Assembly (NCBI RefSeq): GCF_900141985.1
Contig: NZ_FQZK01000019.1
Coordinates: 48,449-112,448 of the forward strand
Source of the DNA: Nocardiopsis flavescens
GTDB taxonomy: Bacteria; Actinomycetota; Actinomycetes; Streptosporangiales; Streptosporangiaceae
Direction: 5' to 3'
Length of the DNA stretch: 64,000 bases
This document shows positions 1-8,717 of the stretch, piece after piece; position 1 is the first letter of the stretch; every line of letters starts with the position of its first letter. The notes beneath the pieces are model-generated. The model was not told where the DNA came from. It saw only the letters and a program-made list of their open reading frames with translations, and ran no database searches. The translations under genes and the position numbers were made by a program.

Positions 1-770
1 CGGACGTAGGCCTCGATGCCGTCGAGGATGCGGTGGAGGCCGAAGTCGATCTCCTCCGCGGGTCCGCCGGTCCGGCGGGTGTCGGCCGGGGGCGCCTCCT
101 CCAGGACCTCCTCCCCCAGCATCCGGGCGATGGTGGGGAACCGGTCGGCGGTGACGACCCGGCGCAGGCCCACGCTGTAGTCCCCCTCGACCTCCAGCAG
201 GGTGCTCCCGGTGCTCTGCGCGGCGCGCGTCATCTCGATCTCCAGGCGGATGGTGTCGCGCAGCACCGCCGAGAGCATCGTCAGCATCTGGACCGCCTCG
301 CCGACGCCGAGCCCGGAGGCGACCAGCTCGCGCAGGCCGGCCTCCATCCAGCGCAGGCCGTTGGGCCCGCTGGGCGGCCCGGAGAACCCGACGAACACCG
401 TCCACGGGTGGGCGCGGTACATGTCCAGGGCGTCGTGGCACCACTCCTCCAGGCCGGCGCGCCAGTCGCCGTCCGCCCGGGGGCCGGGCGGGACGCCGTC
501 CATGGCGGCGTCGAGCATGAGGACGAGCATGTCCTCCTTGCTGTCCACGTACCGGTACAGGGACATGGTGGTGTAGCCCAGCTCCCTGGCCACGCGCTGC
601 ATGGAGAGCGCGTCGAGGCCCTCCGCGTCGGCGACGGCGATCGCCGCGCGGACCACCGCCTCCCGGCTGAGGCGCGGCTTGGGGCCCCGCCGGGCGGCCG
701 GCGCGTCCAGGCCCCAGAGCAGCTCCACCTCCCGCGCCATCCGGCTCTTGCGCTCGTCCTCGGTCGTCAT
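1..770 (-). CDS. TetR/AcrR family transcriptional regulator (C-terminus cut by window edge)
   Basis: The reading frame starts at ATG 770 and runs leftward off the window, so about 256 residues are seen and the C-terminal end is missing. Residues about 35-80 are a TetR helix-turn-helix, with the recognition-helix segment YTTMSLYRYVDSKEDM. The rest looks like the tetracycline-repressor type C-terminal ligand domain (family knowledge). It is transcribed divergently from the drrAB-like exporter at 872. A small inverted repeat lies between them, so it is probably the local repressor of that exporter and of itself. The inducing ligand cannot be read from sequence. Confidence 0.85.
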   Translation of the reverse strand, partial: MTTEDERKSRMAREVELLWGLDAPAARRGPKPRLSREAVVRAAIAVADAEGLDALSMQRVARELGYTTMSLYRYVDSKEDMLVLMLDAAMDGVPPGPRADGDWRAGLEEWCHDALDMYRAHPWTVFVGFSGPPSGPNGLRWMEAGLRELVASGLGVGEAVQMLTMLSAVLRDTIRLEIEMTRAAQSTGSTLLEVEGDYSVGLRRVVTADRFPTIARMLGEEVLEEAPPADTRRTGGPAEEIDFGLHRILDGIEAYV

Positions 771-797
771 GGGCCACCAGTCGTCGGGGTCGTCTCG

Positions 798-841
798 TTG
801 ACACCATCCTAGAACTGTGTATTACTTACACTCACTAGTGT
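798..841 (+). promoter_or_regulatory. Exporter promoter with overlapping inverted repeat
   Basis: TTGACA at 798-803 is followed after 17 bases by ATTACT at 821-826, a reasonable -35/-10 pair for the ABC gene at 872. An inverted repeat ACACT-N4-AGTGT at 828-841 overlaps the expected transcription start. That is a plausible TetR operator. The AGGGAG ribosome site lies near 858-863. Confidence 0.5.
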
Positions 842-871
842 GCGACATAAACAGTTTAGGGAGTACGCGCC

Positions 872-1843
872 ATGGCCGACCGATCCCCCGCCGTACGGGC
901 CGAGGGGCTGCGCAAGGGCTACGGCGACACCGCCGCCTTGGACGGATTCGACCTGGAGGTGCCCGCCGGGACCGTGTTCGGCCTGCTGGGCCCCAACGGG
1001 GCGGGCAAGACCACCGCCGTGCGGGTCCTCGCCACCCTGCTGCGCCCCGACGCCGGGCGGGCCGAGGTCGCCGGGGCCGACGTGGTGCGCGAGCCCGAGC
1101 GGGTGCGCGCCGCCATCGGCCTCACCGGGCAGTACGCCTCCGTCGACGAACTGCTCACCGGCCGGGAGAACCTCGTGATGTTCTCCCGCCTCTACGGCCT
1201 GGACCGGGGCGCCGCCCGGCGCCGCGCCGGGGAGCTGCTGGCGGACTTCGGCCTCACCGAGGCCGCCGACCGGTACGCCTCCGGCTACTCCGGCGGCATG
1301 CGCCGCCGCCTGGACCTGGCCGTCAGCCTCATCCAGCGCCCGCGGGTGCTCTTCCTCGACGAGCCCACCACCGGGCTGGACCCGCGCAGCCGCCTGGGCG
1401 TGTGGGAGTCGGTGCGCTCCCTGGTCGCGGCCGGGACCACGGTCGTGCTCACCACCCAGTACCTGGAGGAGGCCGACCGGCTGGCCGACACCGTCGCCGT
1501 GATCGACCGCGGGCGCACCCTCGCCGAGGGCACCCCCGACGCCCTGCGCTCCCGGGTGGGCGGCGACCGCCTCGACGTGGTCGTGCGCGACCCGGCCGAC
1601 CTGTCCGCCACCGCCGCCCTGCTCGGGTCCGCGCTGGACGCCCCGGCGACCGTGCACCGCGGGGAGCAGCGCATCAGCCTGCCCGCCGCCGACCGCCTGG
1701 CGGTGCTCACCGGGGCCGTGCGCGCCCTGGAGGGGTCGACCGCGGCCATCGCCGACATCGGGGTGCGCAGGCCCAGCCTCGACGAGGTGTTCCTCGCCCT
1801 GACCGGCCGCGACGCCGACGCCTCCCGCCCCGTCCCGGCCTGA
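872..1843 (+). CDS. DrrA-type ABC transporter ATP-binding protein
   Basis: This is a 323-residue ATPase of the daunorubicin-resistance (DrrA) type. It would power an exporter together with the permease at 1885. Visible motifs are Walker A GPNGAGKT (40-47), the Q-loop Gln87, signature YSGGMRRRL (139-147) and Walker B RVLFLDEP (158-165). The H-loop position reads TTQYLEEAD, with Gln instead of His, which is usual for DrrA proteins. The C-terminal ~90 residues form the extension typical of this subfamily. A good ribosome site precedes ATG 872. The substrate is unknown; hydrophobic drugs or lipids are typical for the family. Confidence 0.9.
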   Translation: MADRSPAVRAEGLRKGYGDTAALDGFDLEVPAGTVFGLLGPNGAGKTTAVRVLATLLRPDAGRAEVAGADVVREPERVRAAIGLTGQYASVDELLTGRENLVMFSRLYGLDRGAARRRAGELLADFGLTEAADRYASGYSGGMRRRLDLAVSLIQRPRVLFLDEPTTGLDPRSRLGVWESVRSLVAAGTTVVLTTQYLEEADRLADTVAVIDRGRTLAEGTPDALRSRVGGDRLDVVVRDPADLSATAALLGSALDAPATVHRGEQRISLPAADRLAVLTGAVRALEGSTAAIADIGVRRPSLDEVFLALTGRDADASRPVPA

Positions 1844-1884
1844 GAACCGACCGACCGCCCACGCCCCTCCCGGAGTGATCCACG

Positions 1885-2730
1885 ATGACCGCCACCCTCG
1901 CCACCGAACCCGGCACCGCCCCCGAGCGCCCGCCCGCCGCCCACTCCGGCAAGCTCGTCTCCGACGTCCTCGTCCTGACCCGGCGCAACCTGCTGCACAT
2001 GGTGCGCAGCCCCTTCGAGCCCGGCATCGCCATCGTCATGCCCGTCGTGATGGTCCTGCTGTTCGGCTTCCTCTTCGACGAGGTGATGTCCGGCCACGGG
2101 GGCGGGAACTACCGCGAGTTCCTCGTCCCGGCGATGCTGGCCATGGTCATGGTCTACGGCGTCTCCGGGAGCGCCAACGGCACCGCCCGCGACGTCTCCC
2201 GGGAGGTGATGGGCCGCTTCCGCTCCATGCCCATGTCCCCGGTGGCCCTGCTGACCGCCCGCACCGCCGCGGACATGGTGCGCGCCTGCCTGGAGATCGC
2301 GGTCCTGGTCCCGGTGGGCCTGCTGCTGGGCTGGCGGGCCGGGAACGGGCTCGCCGGGGCCGCCCTGGCGATCGGCCTGCTGCTGCTCTTCCGGCTGTCC
2401 CTGGTGTGGCTGGGCGTCCTGATGGGGCTGCTGGTGCCCGACCCGGAGGCGTCGGGCATGATCGTCTACCCGCTGGCGTTCCCGCTCACCATGCTCTCGA
2501 CCGCCTTCCTGCCCGCCGGGGCGATGCCCTCCTGGATGGCGCCCGTCGCCGAGTGGAACCCGCTGTCCGCGGTCGTCTCCACGCTGCGCGACCTCTTCGG
2601 CAGCCCGGGCGTGCCCGCCGACTCCTGGCCCGCCGAGCACGCCGGGCTGCTGGCCGTGGCGGTCCCGGCGCTCCTGCTCGTCCTGTGCGTCCCGCTGGCG
2701 GTGCGCCGCTTCCGCTCCCTGAGCCGCTGA
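1885..2730 (+). CDS. ABC-2 type permease, DrrB-like
   Basis: This 281-residue protein has about six hydrophobic segments and the ABC-2 membrane fold. It begins 41 bases after the ATPase gene, so the two form an export pair. The motif MSPVALLTARTAADM after the second membrane segment is the usual cytoplasmic coupling region of DrrB-like permeases. The third gene at 2877 may be co-transcribed, since no terminator is seen before it. Confidence 0.88.
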   Translation: MTATLATEPGTAPERPPAAHSGKLVSDVLVLTRRNLLHMVRSPFEPGIAIVMPVVMVLLFGFLFDEVMSGHGGGNYREFLVPAMLAMVMVYGVSGSANGTARDVSREVMGRFRSMPMSPVALLTARTAADMVRACLEIAVLVPVGLLLGWRAGNGLAGAALAIGLLLLFRLSLVWLGVLMGLLVPDPEASGMIVYPLAFPLTMLSTAFLPAGAMPSWMAPVAEWNPLSAVVSTLRDLFGSPGVPADSWPAEHAGLLAVAVPALLLVLCVPLAVRRFRSLSR

Positions 2731-2876
2731 GGCGGCGCGGACACCACGGCCGGCCGGGCGGCACCCGCCGCGGGGACCGGCCGGACACCACCCCCGGCCG
2801 GGCGGGCGCACCCCCGTGCCCGCCCCGCCCCCGCGGCGACGACCGAGAAGACCGCGCCCCCCGAGGAGAGAGACCC

Positions 2877-3608
2877 ATGACACCCCCCGCAGCACCCGGC
2901 ACCGCCGCACCGCGCCCCCGCCCGGCACCGGCCCCCGTCCGCTGGTGGCGGCGCCCCTGGATCCTGCCGCTGGCCCTGTTCAGCCTCACGTTCCTGCTCT
3001 ACGCGGTGCCGCCCTACCTCTCCCTGGACCCGGCCGACGCCCGGCTGCCCGTCCCCCAGACGCCCTCCTGGTACTTCCCGGTGCTGGTCACGCACATCTT
3101 CGGCGGCGCGCTGCTAACCCTGCTGGTGATCCTCCAGGTGTGGCCGTGGCTGCGGTCGCGGTACCCGGCCGTGCACCGCTGGAGCGGCCGGGCCTACGTG
3201 CTGGCGGGAATTCCGCTGGTGGGCGTCCCGGCGCTGCTCATCGCGCCGTTCAGCGGCACCGGGTTCGGCACCCAGGTCTCCAACACGGTCTGGGCGGTCC
3301 TGTGGCTGGCGTTCACCGTCCTGGGGTTCGCGATGGCCCGCCGCCGCAGGTTCGCCGACCACCGGGAGTGGATGCTGCGCAGCTTCGCGCTCATCTACGG
3401 CATCGCGTTCAACCGGGTCGTCCTGGTCCTGCTGATCCCGCTGGCCCTGCTCGGCGTCGACCCGGAGGTACCGGCCGAGGACCCGATGGCGCTGGCGCCC
3501 GTGGTGGCCGCGCCGTCGAGCTTCCTGTCCTGGATCGTGCCGCTGCTGTTCGTCGAGTGGTGGATCAAGTACCGCGGGCCGCGCCGGCGCCGCCCGGCCG
3601 CCGCCTGA
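2877..3608 (+). CDS. DUF2306 family membrane protein
   Basis: Starting at ATG 2877 behind GAGGAGAGA, this encodes 243 residues. A Pro/Ala-rich cytoplasmic N-terminus (about 1-25) is followed by six or so membrane segments. It resembles the DUF2306 family of predicted multi-pass proteins; conserved-looking pieces are HIFGGALL, HRWSGRAYV and DHREWMLRSFAL. Family members are of unknown function, and some have haem- or quinone-like His arrangements, but nothing decisive is seen here. It is probably the third gene of the exporter operon. Confidence 0.75.
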   Translation: MTPPAAPGTAAPRPRPAPAPVRWWRRPWILPLALFSLTFLLYAVPPYLSLDPADARLPVPQTPSWYFPVLVTHIFGGALLTLLVILQVWPWLRSRYPAVHRWSGRAYVLAGIPLVGVPALLIAPFSGTGFGTQVSNTVWAVLWLAFTVLGFAMARRRRFADHREWMLRSFALIYGIAFNRVVLVLLIPLALLGVDPEVPAEDPMALAPVVAAPSSFLSWIVPLLFVEWWIKYRGPRRRRPAAA

Positions 3609-3616
3609 CCACGCCC

Positions 3617-3638
3617 GGGGCCGGGGCGGCCCGGCCCC
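3617..3638 (+). terminator. GC-rich hairpin after the exporter operon
   Basis: A perfect 9-bp stem (GGGGCCGGG / CCCGGCCCC) with a 4-base loop lies 9 bases after the stop codon at 3608. It has no clear T-tract, as is common for terminators in high-GC actinobacteria. Confidence 0.5.
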
Positions 3639-3764
3639 GGCTCCCCCTCTCCCCACCTGCAAGGACGAACCCGGACGAAACCTTGGAACGGCCCGGGGCC
3701 GCGCCCCTCCCCGCCGGGGAAGGATCCCCGTCACAGGAGGGGCTCATTGCGTGGACGCAGATCG

Positions 3765-3783
3765 TTAGGGTAGCCTCACTTAA
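3765..3783 (+). promoter_or_regulatory. Iron box (DmdR/IdeR-type operator)
   Basis: TTAGGGTAGCCTCACTTAA matches 15 of 19 positions of the actinobacterial iron-box consensus (TTAGGTTAGGCTAACCTAA). It lies 93 bases before the FhuF-like gene at 3876. Repression by an iron-loaded DtxR-family regulator is expected. Confidence 0.75.
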
Positions 3784-3875
3784 GAGGCGCAGACGTTCTA
3801 CCCGTTTCCCGGTGGCCTGCGACCGAGCCCCCCGGACACGACGGCTCCGCTGCGACGAAGGGCAGGTTCCCCACG

Positions 3876-4745
3876 GTGACTCCGGCGAACCCCGATCCGA
3901 TCGAGGCCCTCCGCGACGCCTGCGCGCCCCTGCGCTTCCACCCGCTGCCCGAGCTGCTCGCGTTCGAGGAGCTGCACGGCCGCCCGGCGGGCGCCGTGCA
4001 GTGGTACTCCGCCGCGGCCCTGGCCGCCGAGGGCTGGGTGCCGATCCTGTTCGACAAGCTCCGCACCGAGCACGGACCCGGGCACCGGCTCCCCGCCGCC
4101 ACCAACTTCCTGCGCGTCACCCTGCGCGAGCCGATCTTCCTGGTGTCGGCCTCGCTGTACCTGACCGGGCGCGCCCCCCTGCTCGACCCCGACACCCTCT
4201 ACCTGCCCTGGGACACCCGCGCCGCCCGGTTCGGCACCCCCGTCTCGGCGGACACCCGCTTCGCGGTCCTGCCGGGCGACCCGGCCGCCGGCCGACCCGA
4301 CACCGTGACGGCCCGCGACGCCGACGAGCAGGTGCGGCTGGCCGCCGAGGCCCTGTTCGCGACGTTCGAGCCCCTCATCGACGCCCTGCACGGGCACTCG
4401 CGGGCGGGCAAGCGCACCCTGTGGGGCTGGGTGCTCGACACCCTGCACTTCTACATGCTCAACCCGGCCCGCTACCTGGCCCGCGACGCCGGGGACGCCT
4501 GGGAGTCCGCCGAGCGCCTGGCCGACGCCGTGGTGGCGGCCGGGGCGGTCACCCGCAGGCGCCCGCGCCTGTTCCCCTTCGCCCCCGGGCACCCGCAGGG
4601 CACCTGGGCCGTGCGCGGCACCTGCTGCTTCGACTACAAGGGCGACCCCGAGCACGGGTACTGCACCACGTGCCCGCTCAAGTGCGACACCGAGCGCGCC
4701 GAGAGCCTGGCCCAGTGGCTGCGCGACCCCGCGCTGGCGCCCTGA
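3876..4745 (+). CDS. FhuF-like siderophore-iron reductase, [2Fe-2S]
   Basis: This encodes 289 residues from GTG 3876. The C-terminal end carries Cys250-Cys251, Cys263 and Cys266, i.e. CC-x11-C-x2-C. That is one residue longer than the CC-x10-C-x2-C iron-sulfur motif of FhuF-type ferric reductases. A further Cys270 follows. Family members release iron from imported ferric siderophores in the cytoplasm. The iron box at 3765 supports that role. No siderophore importer or synthesis gene is adjacent, so it appears to work on a siderophore handled elsewhere. Confidence 0.82.
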   Translation: MTPANPDPIEALRDACAPLRFHPLPELLAFEELHGRPAGAVQWYSAAALAAEGWVPILFDKLRTEHGPGHRLPAATNFLRVTLREPIFLVSASLYLTGRAPLLDPDTLYLPWDTRAARFGTPVSADTRFAVLPGDPAAGRPDTVTARDADEQVRLAAEALFATFEPLIDALHGHSRAGKRTLWGWVLDTLHFYMLNPARYLARDAGDAWESAERLADAVVAAGAVTRRRPRLFPFAPGHPQGTWAVRGTCCFDYKGDPEHGYCTTCPLKCDTERAESLAQWLRDPALAP

Positions 4746-4972
4746 CCGCACACGGAGCGGCCCGGTACCGCCCGGGTTCCCATGTCGGCCGCGACACCCC
4801 GGCGCTGCCGGGAGACCGCGACCGCCGCGCCGCGCACCGGGCACGGACCCGCCCGCCCGCCCGCGGGAACCGCCCCGGGGCCGACGGCCGGCACCGGGAA
4901 CGCCGCCGCCGCGGCCCGCGCGCCCGGCACCGCCTTCGGACGGGCCCGCGGGGCCGCGCCGCGCACCGGCCC

Positions 4973-6160
4973 CTACTGGACCGGGCTCTCCACCGGCTCG
5001 CCGTAGTACGGCTCGAACACCACCCGGTCGGCCTCCACCAGCCCCTGCACGGTGATCACCCCGGACGTGCTCTGCCCCGGGACGAGCGTGCTCGCGTCCA
5101 GCTCCCGCGCGTCCATCCCCACCGCCTCGGCGGTGCTGTGCAGCGTCCCGGAGGCGTCGATGACGCTGAAGTACAGCGGGTTGACGTCCAGCGACTCCTG
5201 TCCCCCGTTGCTCACCGACACGTCGACGCTGGTGAAGTCGCCGGACGTGTACAGCGGACCGGGTTCGAAGTCGGTGCGCCCGGCCGTCACCTCCGCGCCG
5301 CTGCTCCCCTCCCCGCGCCCCTGGGAGCCGGTCTCCCCGGGCCCGGGAGCCTGCGCCGTGGGCGGGCGGCTCTGCGCCATGAACAGGCCGACGGCGGTGC
5401 ACCCGCCGCCCACCAGCAGCAGGAGCAGCAGCACACCGCAGCCGATGCCGATGATCTTCCCCCAGGGGGTGGGCACGGCCTCGGGCGGCCCGTGCCCGCC
5501 GGGGGGCGCCCCGTAGCCGCCGGGCGGTCCCCCGCCGCCGGGGCCGCGGCCCGCGCCGAAGGCCGGCGGGGCCTGCCCGCCGTACCCGTCTCCGGCGGGC
5601 GCGTCCGGGTACGGCGGCCCCGCGTGGCCGCCCGCGGGCCGTCCGGCTCCGGTGCCCGGGGCGTCCGACTCCCCGTACCCGGGCGCGTAGCCCGCGTGCT
5701 CGTACCCCGCCTGGTAGGGGCCGTTGGGCCCCTCGGACAGCTCTCCGCCCACCGGCTCGGGCGGGGCTCCCGTGGGGTGGTCCCGCGGCGGGTACCCGCC
5801 GGGCGGCTCCATCGGCGGCCCCGGCGGTTCCTGCGGCGCCCCGGCCCCGGGCGGCTCCGGCGGCGCCTCCCCCTCGGATGCGGCGTCCGGGTACGGCGTC
5901 CCCAGGGGCGGCGGGGTCCAGTGGACGCCGGGCGGGGGAGGCAGGTGGCCGCCCTCCTCCGGCGGTCCCGGGCGGTCCCCGGCCGGCCCGCCGTAGGGCG
6001 GGGGCGTTTGCGGGGGCTCGCCCGGCGGCTGCGGCCCGCCCCGCGCCGGGTCCTCGGGGTCGCCGGGCCGCCACTCCTCCGGGGGGCGGTGGTTCACCGG
6101 GTCGCCCGGCGTCTCCTGCGGTCGCTCCTGCGGCCCTTCCTCGGGTCCCCGATCGGTCAC
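4973..6160 (-). CDS. Pro/Gly-rich membrane protein with DUF4352 domain
   Basis: The 395-residue protein starts at GTG 6160 behind GGAGGGG. Residues about 1-245 are low-complexity Pro, Gly, Glu and Tyr sequence and would be cytoplasmic. One membrane segment (GIGCGVLLLLLLVGGG) follows. The ~120-residue extracytoplasmic end looks like the DUF4352 immunoglobulin-like fold, with DFTSVDVSVSNGGQESLDV as the recognisable strand pair. Such proteins are common in actinobacteria; the function is unknown. It is convergent with the iron-reductase gene. The 227-bp gap between them shows no gene. Confidence 0.78.
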   Translation of the reverse strand: MTDRGPEEGPQERPQETPGDPVNHRPPEEWRPGDPEDPARGGPQPPGEPPQTPPPYGGPAGDRPGPPEEGGHLPPPPGVHWTPPPLGTPYPDAASEGEAPPEPPGAGAPQEPPGPPMEPPGGYPPRDHPTGAPPEPVGGELSEGPNGPYQAGYEHAGYAPGYGESDAPGTGAGRPAGGHAGPPYPDAPAGDGYGGQAPPAFGAGRGPGGGGPPGGYGAPPGGHGPPEAVPTPWGKIIGIGCGVLLLLLLVGGGCTAVGLFMAQSRPPTAQAPGPGETGSQGRGEGSSGAEVTAGRTDFEPGPLYTSGDFTSVDVSVSNGGQESLDVNPLYFSVIDASGTLHSTAEAVGMDARELDASTLVPGQSTSGVITVQGLVEADRVVFEPYYGEPVESPVQ

Positions 6161-6288
6161 GTGAGAACACCCCTCCAGTGGCGTCGGCCCACCGAGGGCG
6201 GTGGGCGCCCCAGACCTGCACGGTAACCGCGGGGGTCCGGGGCCCGGCGAAGCCGAACGGGCGTTTCCGGTAAAGGTCGGGATGTTTT

Positions 6289-7569
6289 TCAGCGGCCGGC
6301 CCGGCGGTCGGTGCGCACGGCGCGCAGGGCCAGCACGAACACCGGGACGGTGAACAGCGCCGCGAACAGGTTGAGGCCGCCGAAGCCCGTCTGGGCCAGG
6401 ACCACCCCCGACAGCCCGCCCGCCGCGGCGCCCCCCAGGTTCATCAGCAGGTCGCTGACGCCCTGGGCGCGCGGGCGCACGCCCACCTCCAGCGACCCGG
6501 CCAGCAGCGCCGTGCCCGAGACCAGGCTCAGCGACCAGCCCAGGCCCAGCAGGACCAGGCCCGCGGTGACCATCGCCTCGTCGTGCCCGGCGGTGCCCGC
6601 CACCGCGGTCGCCGCCAGCAGCACCGCCTGCCCGGCCAGCAGCACCGGGACGCGGCCCAGCCGGTCGCTGAGCCAGCCCACCACCGGGGAGAACGCGTAC
6701 ATGCCGGCGATGTGCAGGGAGATGGTCAGGCCGATCACGGTCAGCGCCGCGCCGTGGTGCGACATGTGGACCGGGGTCATCGTCATGACCGCGACCATCA
6801 CCGTGTGGGCGCAGACGATGCCGACCACGGCCAGCAGCGCGCCCGGGGAGGCGGCCACGACGCGCAGGACGGCGCGGATCGGCATCTTCGCGGGGGGCGG
6901 GGCCGCGGGGTCGGCCGAGGCCGCGGCGCGGGCCGCGGTGAGCAGCGGGTCCGGGCGCAGCAGCGCGAAGGTGAGCAGGGCGCCCAGGACGAATCCGGTG
7001 GTGGTGAACAGCACCGGTCCCAGCAGCTCGGGGAGGCCGACCAGGGCGGCGACCCGGCCGCCGGGGGTGATGAGGTTGGGGCCCAGCACCGAGCCGACGG
7101 TGGTCGCCCACACCACGACGGACAGGTCGCGGCCCCGGCTGCGGTCCGAGGCCAGGTCGGCCGCGGCGTGGCGGGCCTGGAGGTTGGTGGCGGTCCCCGC
7201 GCCGACCAGCACCATGCCCAGCAGGAACAGCGGGAACAGGCCGGACACCGTGGCGGCGATGACGACGAGGCCGCCGGCCGCGCCCAGCGCCCACCCCAGC
7301 GCCAGCCCGGGGCGGCGCCCGCGGCGGGCCGCCAGCGAGGCCAGCGGCAGCGCGAAAACGGCGGCGCCCAGGGTGATCATGGTGGTGGCCATGCCCGACC
7401 AGGTGTCGGAGCCGGTGAGGTCGATCGCGATGAGGGCGCCCACCGCGAGCATCGCCCCCATCCCGACACCGCCCACCACCTGGGTGAGCATGAGCGCCGC
7501 CACGGTGCGGCGCTGGAGGCGCAGGCGCGTCTCCTCCGGCAGGGCACCGGGAACGATGTGCGTGGACAC
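6289..7569 (-). CDS. MFS transporter
   Basis: A 426-residue, 12-segment major facilitator. The motif ASLAARRGRRPGLALG after the second segment is the conserved loop 2-3 signature, and a related loop (VGWLSDRLGRVPVLLA) is at the start of the second half. This is the layout of proton-coupled drug or metabolite exporters. The substrate is unknown. It is 128 bases from the DUF4352 gene downstream, probably separate. Confidence 0.85.
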   Translation of the reverse strand: MSTHIVPGALPEETRLRLQRRTVAALMLTQVVGGVGMGAMLAVGALIAIDLTGSDTWSGMATTMITLGAAVFALPLASLAARRGRRPGLALGWALGAAGGLVVIAATVSGLFPLFLLGMVLVGAGTATNLQARHAAADLASDRSRGRDLSVVVWATTVGSVLGPNLITPGGRVAALVGLPELLGPVLFTTTGFVLGALLTFALLRPDPLLTAARAAASADPAAPPPAKMPIRAVLRVVAASPGALLAVVGIVCAHTVMVAVMTMTPVHMSHHGAALTVIGLTISLHIAGMYAFSPVVGWLSDRLGRVPVLLAGQAVLLAATAVAGTAGHDEAMVTAGLVLLGLGWSLSLVSGTALLAGSLEVGVRPRAQGVSDLLMNLGGAAAGGLSGVVLAQTGFGGLNLFAALFTVPVFVLALRAVRTDRRAGR

Positions 7570-7661
7570 GCGACCTACTTCCGATTCGTCCGATCAACGG
7601 TGGAATCGTAACCCCGCGTTCACATGGTCCGCCATGTCGCGTTATCCACTATTTCGGACAT

Positions 7662-7904
7662 TCAGCGGCGGCGGTGGCGCCAGCCGAGGTAGTCGTGCTC
7701 GCGCTCGACCTGGCGCATCCCGGAGTAGAGGTCGCCGGGGTCGGCCGCGCTGATGACCACACCCCGCGCGGGGATCACGGGCCAGCAGGCGAAGGCCCAG
7801 TACCGGCGGGTGTGAACACCCCAGAACACGACCCAGGCGCCCTGTTTCTGCCACTGGATGTGCTCGGCGATCCGACGCTGCTCGGCGTCCCTCGTGTCGT
7901 CCAT
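7662..7904 (-). CDS. Small conserved hypothetical protein
   Basis: This is an 80-residue reading frame from ATG 7904 (MDDTRDAEQRR); an upstream in-frame start at 7928 is possible. It is rich in Trp, Tyr and Arg in the middle (QKQGAWVVFWGVHTRRYWAF) and ends in basic residues. It has no membrane segment or signal peptide. Codon use follows its neighbours, with G/C third positions. I do not recognise a named family; the composition suggests a small folded cytoplasmic protein. Confidence 0.55.
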   Translation of the reverse strand: MDDTRDAEQRRIAEHIQWQKQGAWVVFWGVHTRRYWAFACWPVIPARGVVISAADPGDLYSGMRQVEREHDYLGWRHRRR

Positions 7905-8073
7905 TCCGCACCGGGATGTACCCGGCACCGGCGTGCCCGACCAGACCGGAATCGGCCATGCGGCAAGGGTTTTCGGCCCCTTGCGGAACGTCGTCGGCGT
8001 CCGCGCGGGGGCCGGGGCCCGGCCGCGGGCCCCGCCCGGGGCGGGCGGGCCCGGACGGGGACGCGCGCGCGGC

Positions 8074-8481
8074 TCAGCGGCCGGGGACCAGCTCCGGGTC
8101 GCCCGGGACCGGCTCGGCCGGGTCGGCGCCCAGCGCCACCACCCGGTTGTCCCGGTCCACGTGCACGATGTGGGGGACGTGCCCGGCGCGCTCGGCCTCG
8201 GTCAGCTGCGCGTAGGAGATGATGATGACCAGGTCGCCGGGGCTGACCAGCCGGGCCGCCGCCCCGTTGATGCCGATGACGCCGCTGCCGCGCTCGCCGG
8301 TGATCGCGTAGGTGACGAGCCGGGCGCCGTTGTCGATGTCGACGATGTGGACCTGTTCGCCGTCGACGATGTCGGCGGCGTCCAGCAGGTCGGCGTCGAT
8401 GGTCACCGAGCCGACGTAGTGCAGGTCGGCCTGGGTCACGGTGGCGCGGTGGATCTTGCCGTTGATGAGGGTGCGCAGCAC
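8074..8481 (-). CDS. panD: Aspartate 1-decarboxylase
   Basis: A 135-residue PanD. It makes beta-alanine from aspartate for pantothenate and CoA. The self-cleavage site Gly24-Ser25 is present in YVGSVTID, where Ser25 becomes the pyruvoyl group. Other landmarks are Lys9 (NGKIHRA) and the NGAAARL segment. It starts with GTG 8481. panB and panC are not in this window, so panD stands alone here. Confidence 0.95.
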   Translation of the reverse strand: MLRTLINGKIHRATVTQADLHYVGSVTIDADLLDAADIVDGEQVHIVDIDNGARLVTYAITGERGSGVIGINGAAARLVSPGDLVIIISYAQLTEAERAGHVPHIVHVDRDNRVVALGADPAEPVPGDPELVPGR

Positions 8482-8717
8482 TGCTCGGTCCTCGCTTCAG
8501 GTGTCTTGCGGACTACAGGCCCCTCGCGGGGTCCCGTGCCCCTCCATGATGGCGTCCGCCGTGACCGCTTTCGACCACGGGGTCCCCCTCGCGATCAACG
8601 CCCCTTTCGGGACCCCTGTTCCCCGCCGGCGCGCGCCGCGCGGGGCGGTCCGTGCGGGACAATGGGACCGTCCCGGGCGCCCGACGGCCCCGGGCCGCTC
8701 CCGATCGTCGAAGCCGG

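Noticed and set aside
4746..4972. 74-codon plus-strand frame in the gap after fhuF
   Set aside because: No ribosome site, Pro/Ala/Arg shadow composition, no conserved look.
4973..7597. 874-codon frame joining MFS antisense-like sequence to the DUF4352 protein
   Set aside because: Only its end after GTG 6160 resembles a protein family; the first part is an out-of-frame shadow of the MFS gene.
7640..7663. Similar words CTATTTCGGACATTC (7649), CTATTTTGTCGGAATG (46168) and CTATTGTCCGAATAG (61959)
   Set aside because: Three loose matches in 64 kb with different neighbours; probably AT-rich promoter sequence and not a shared site.
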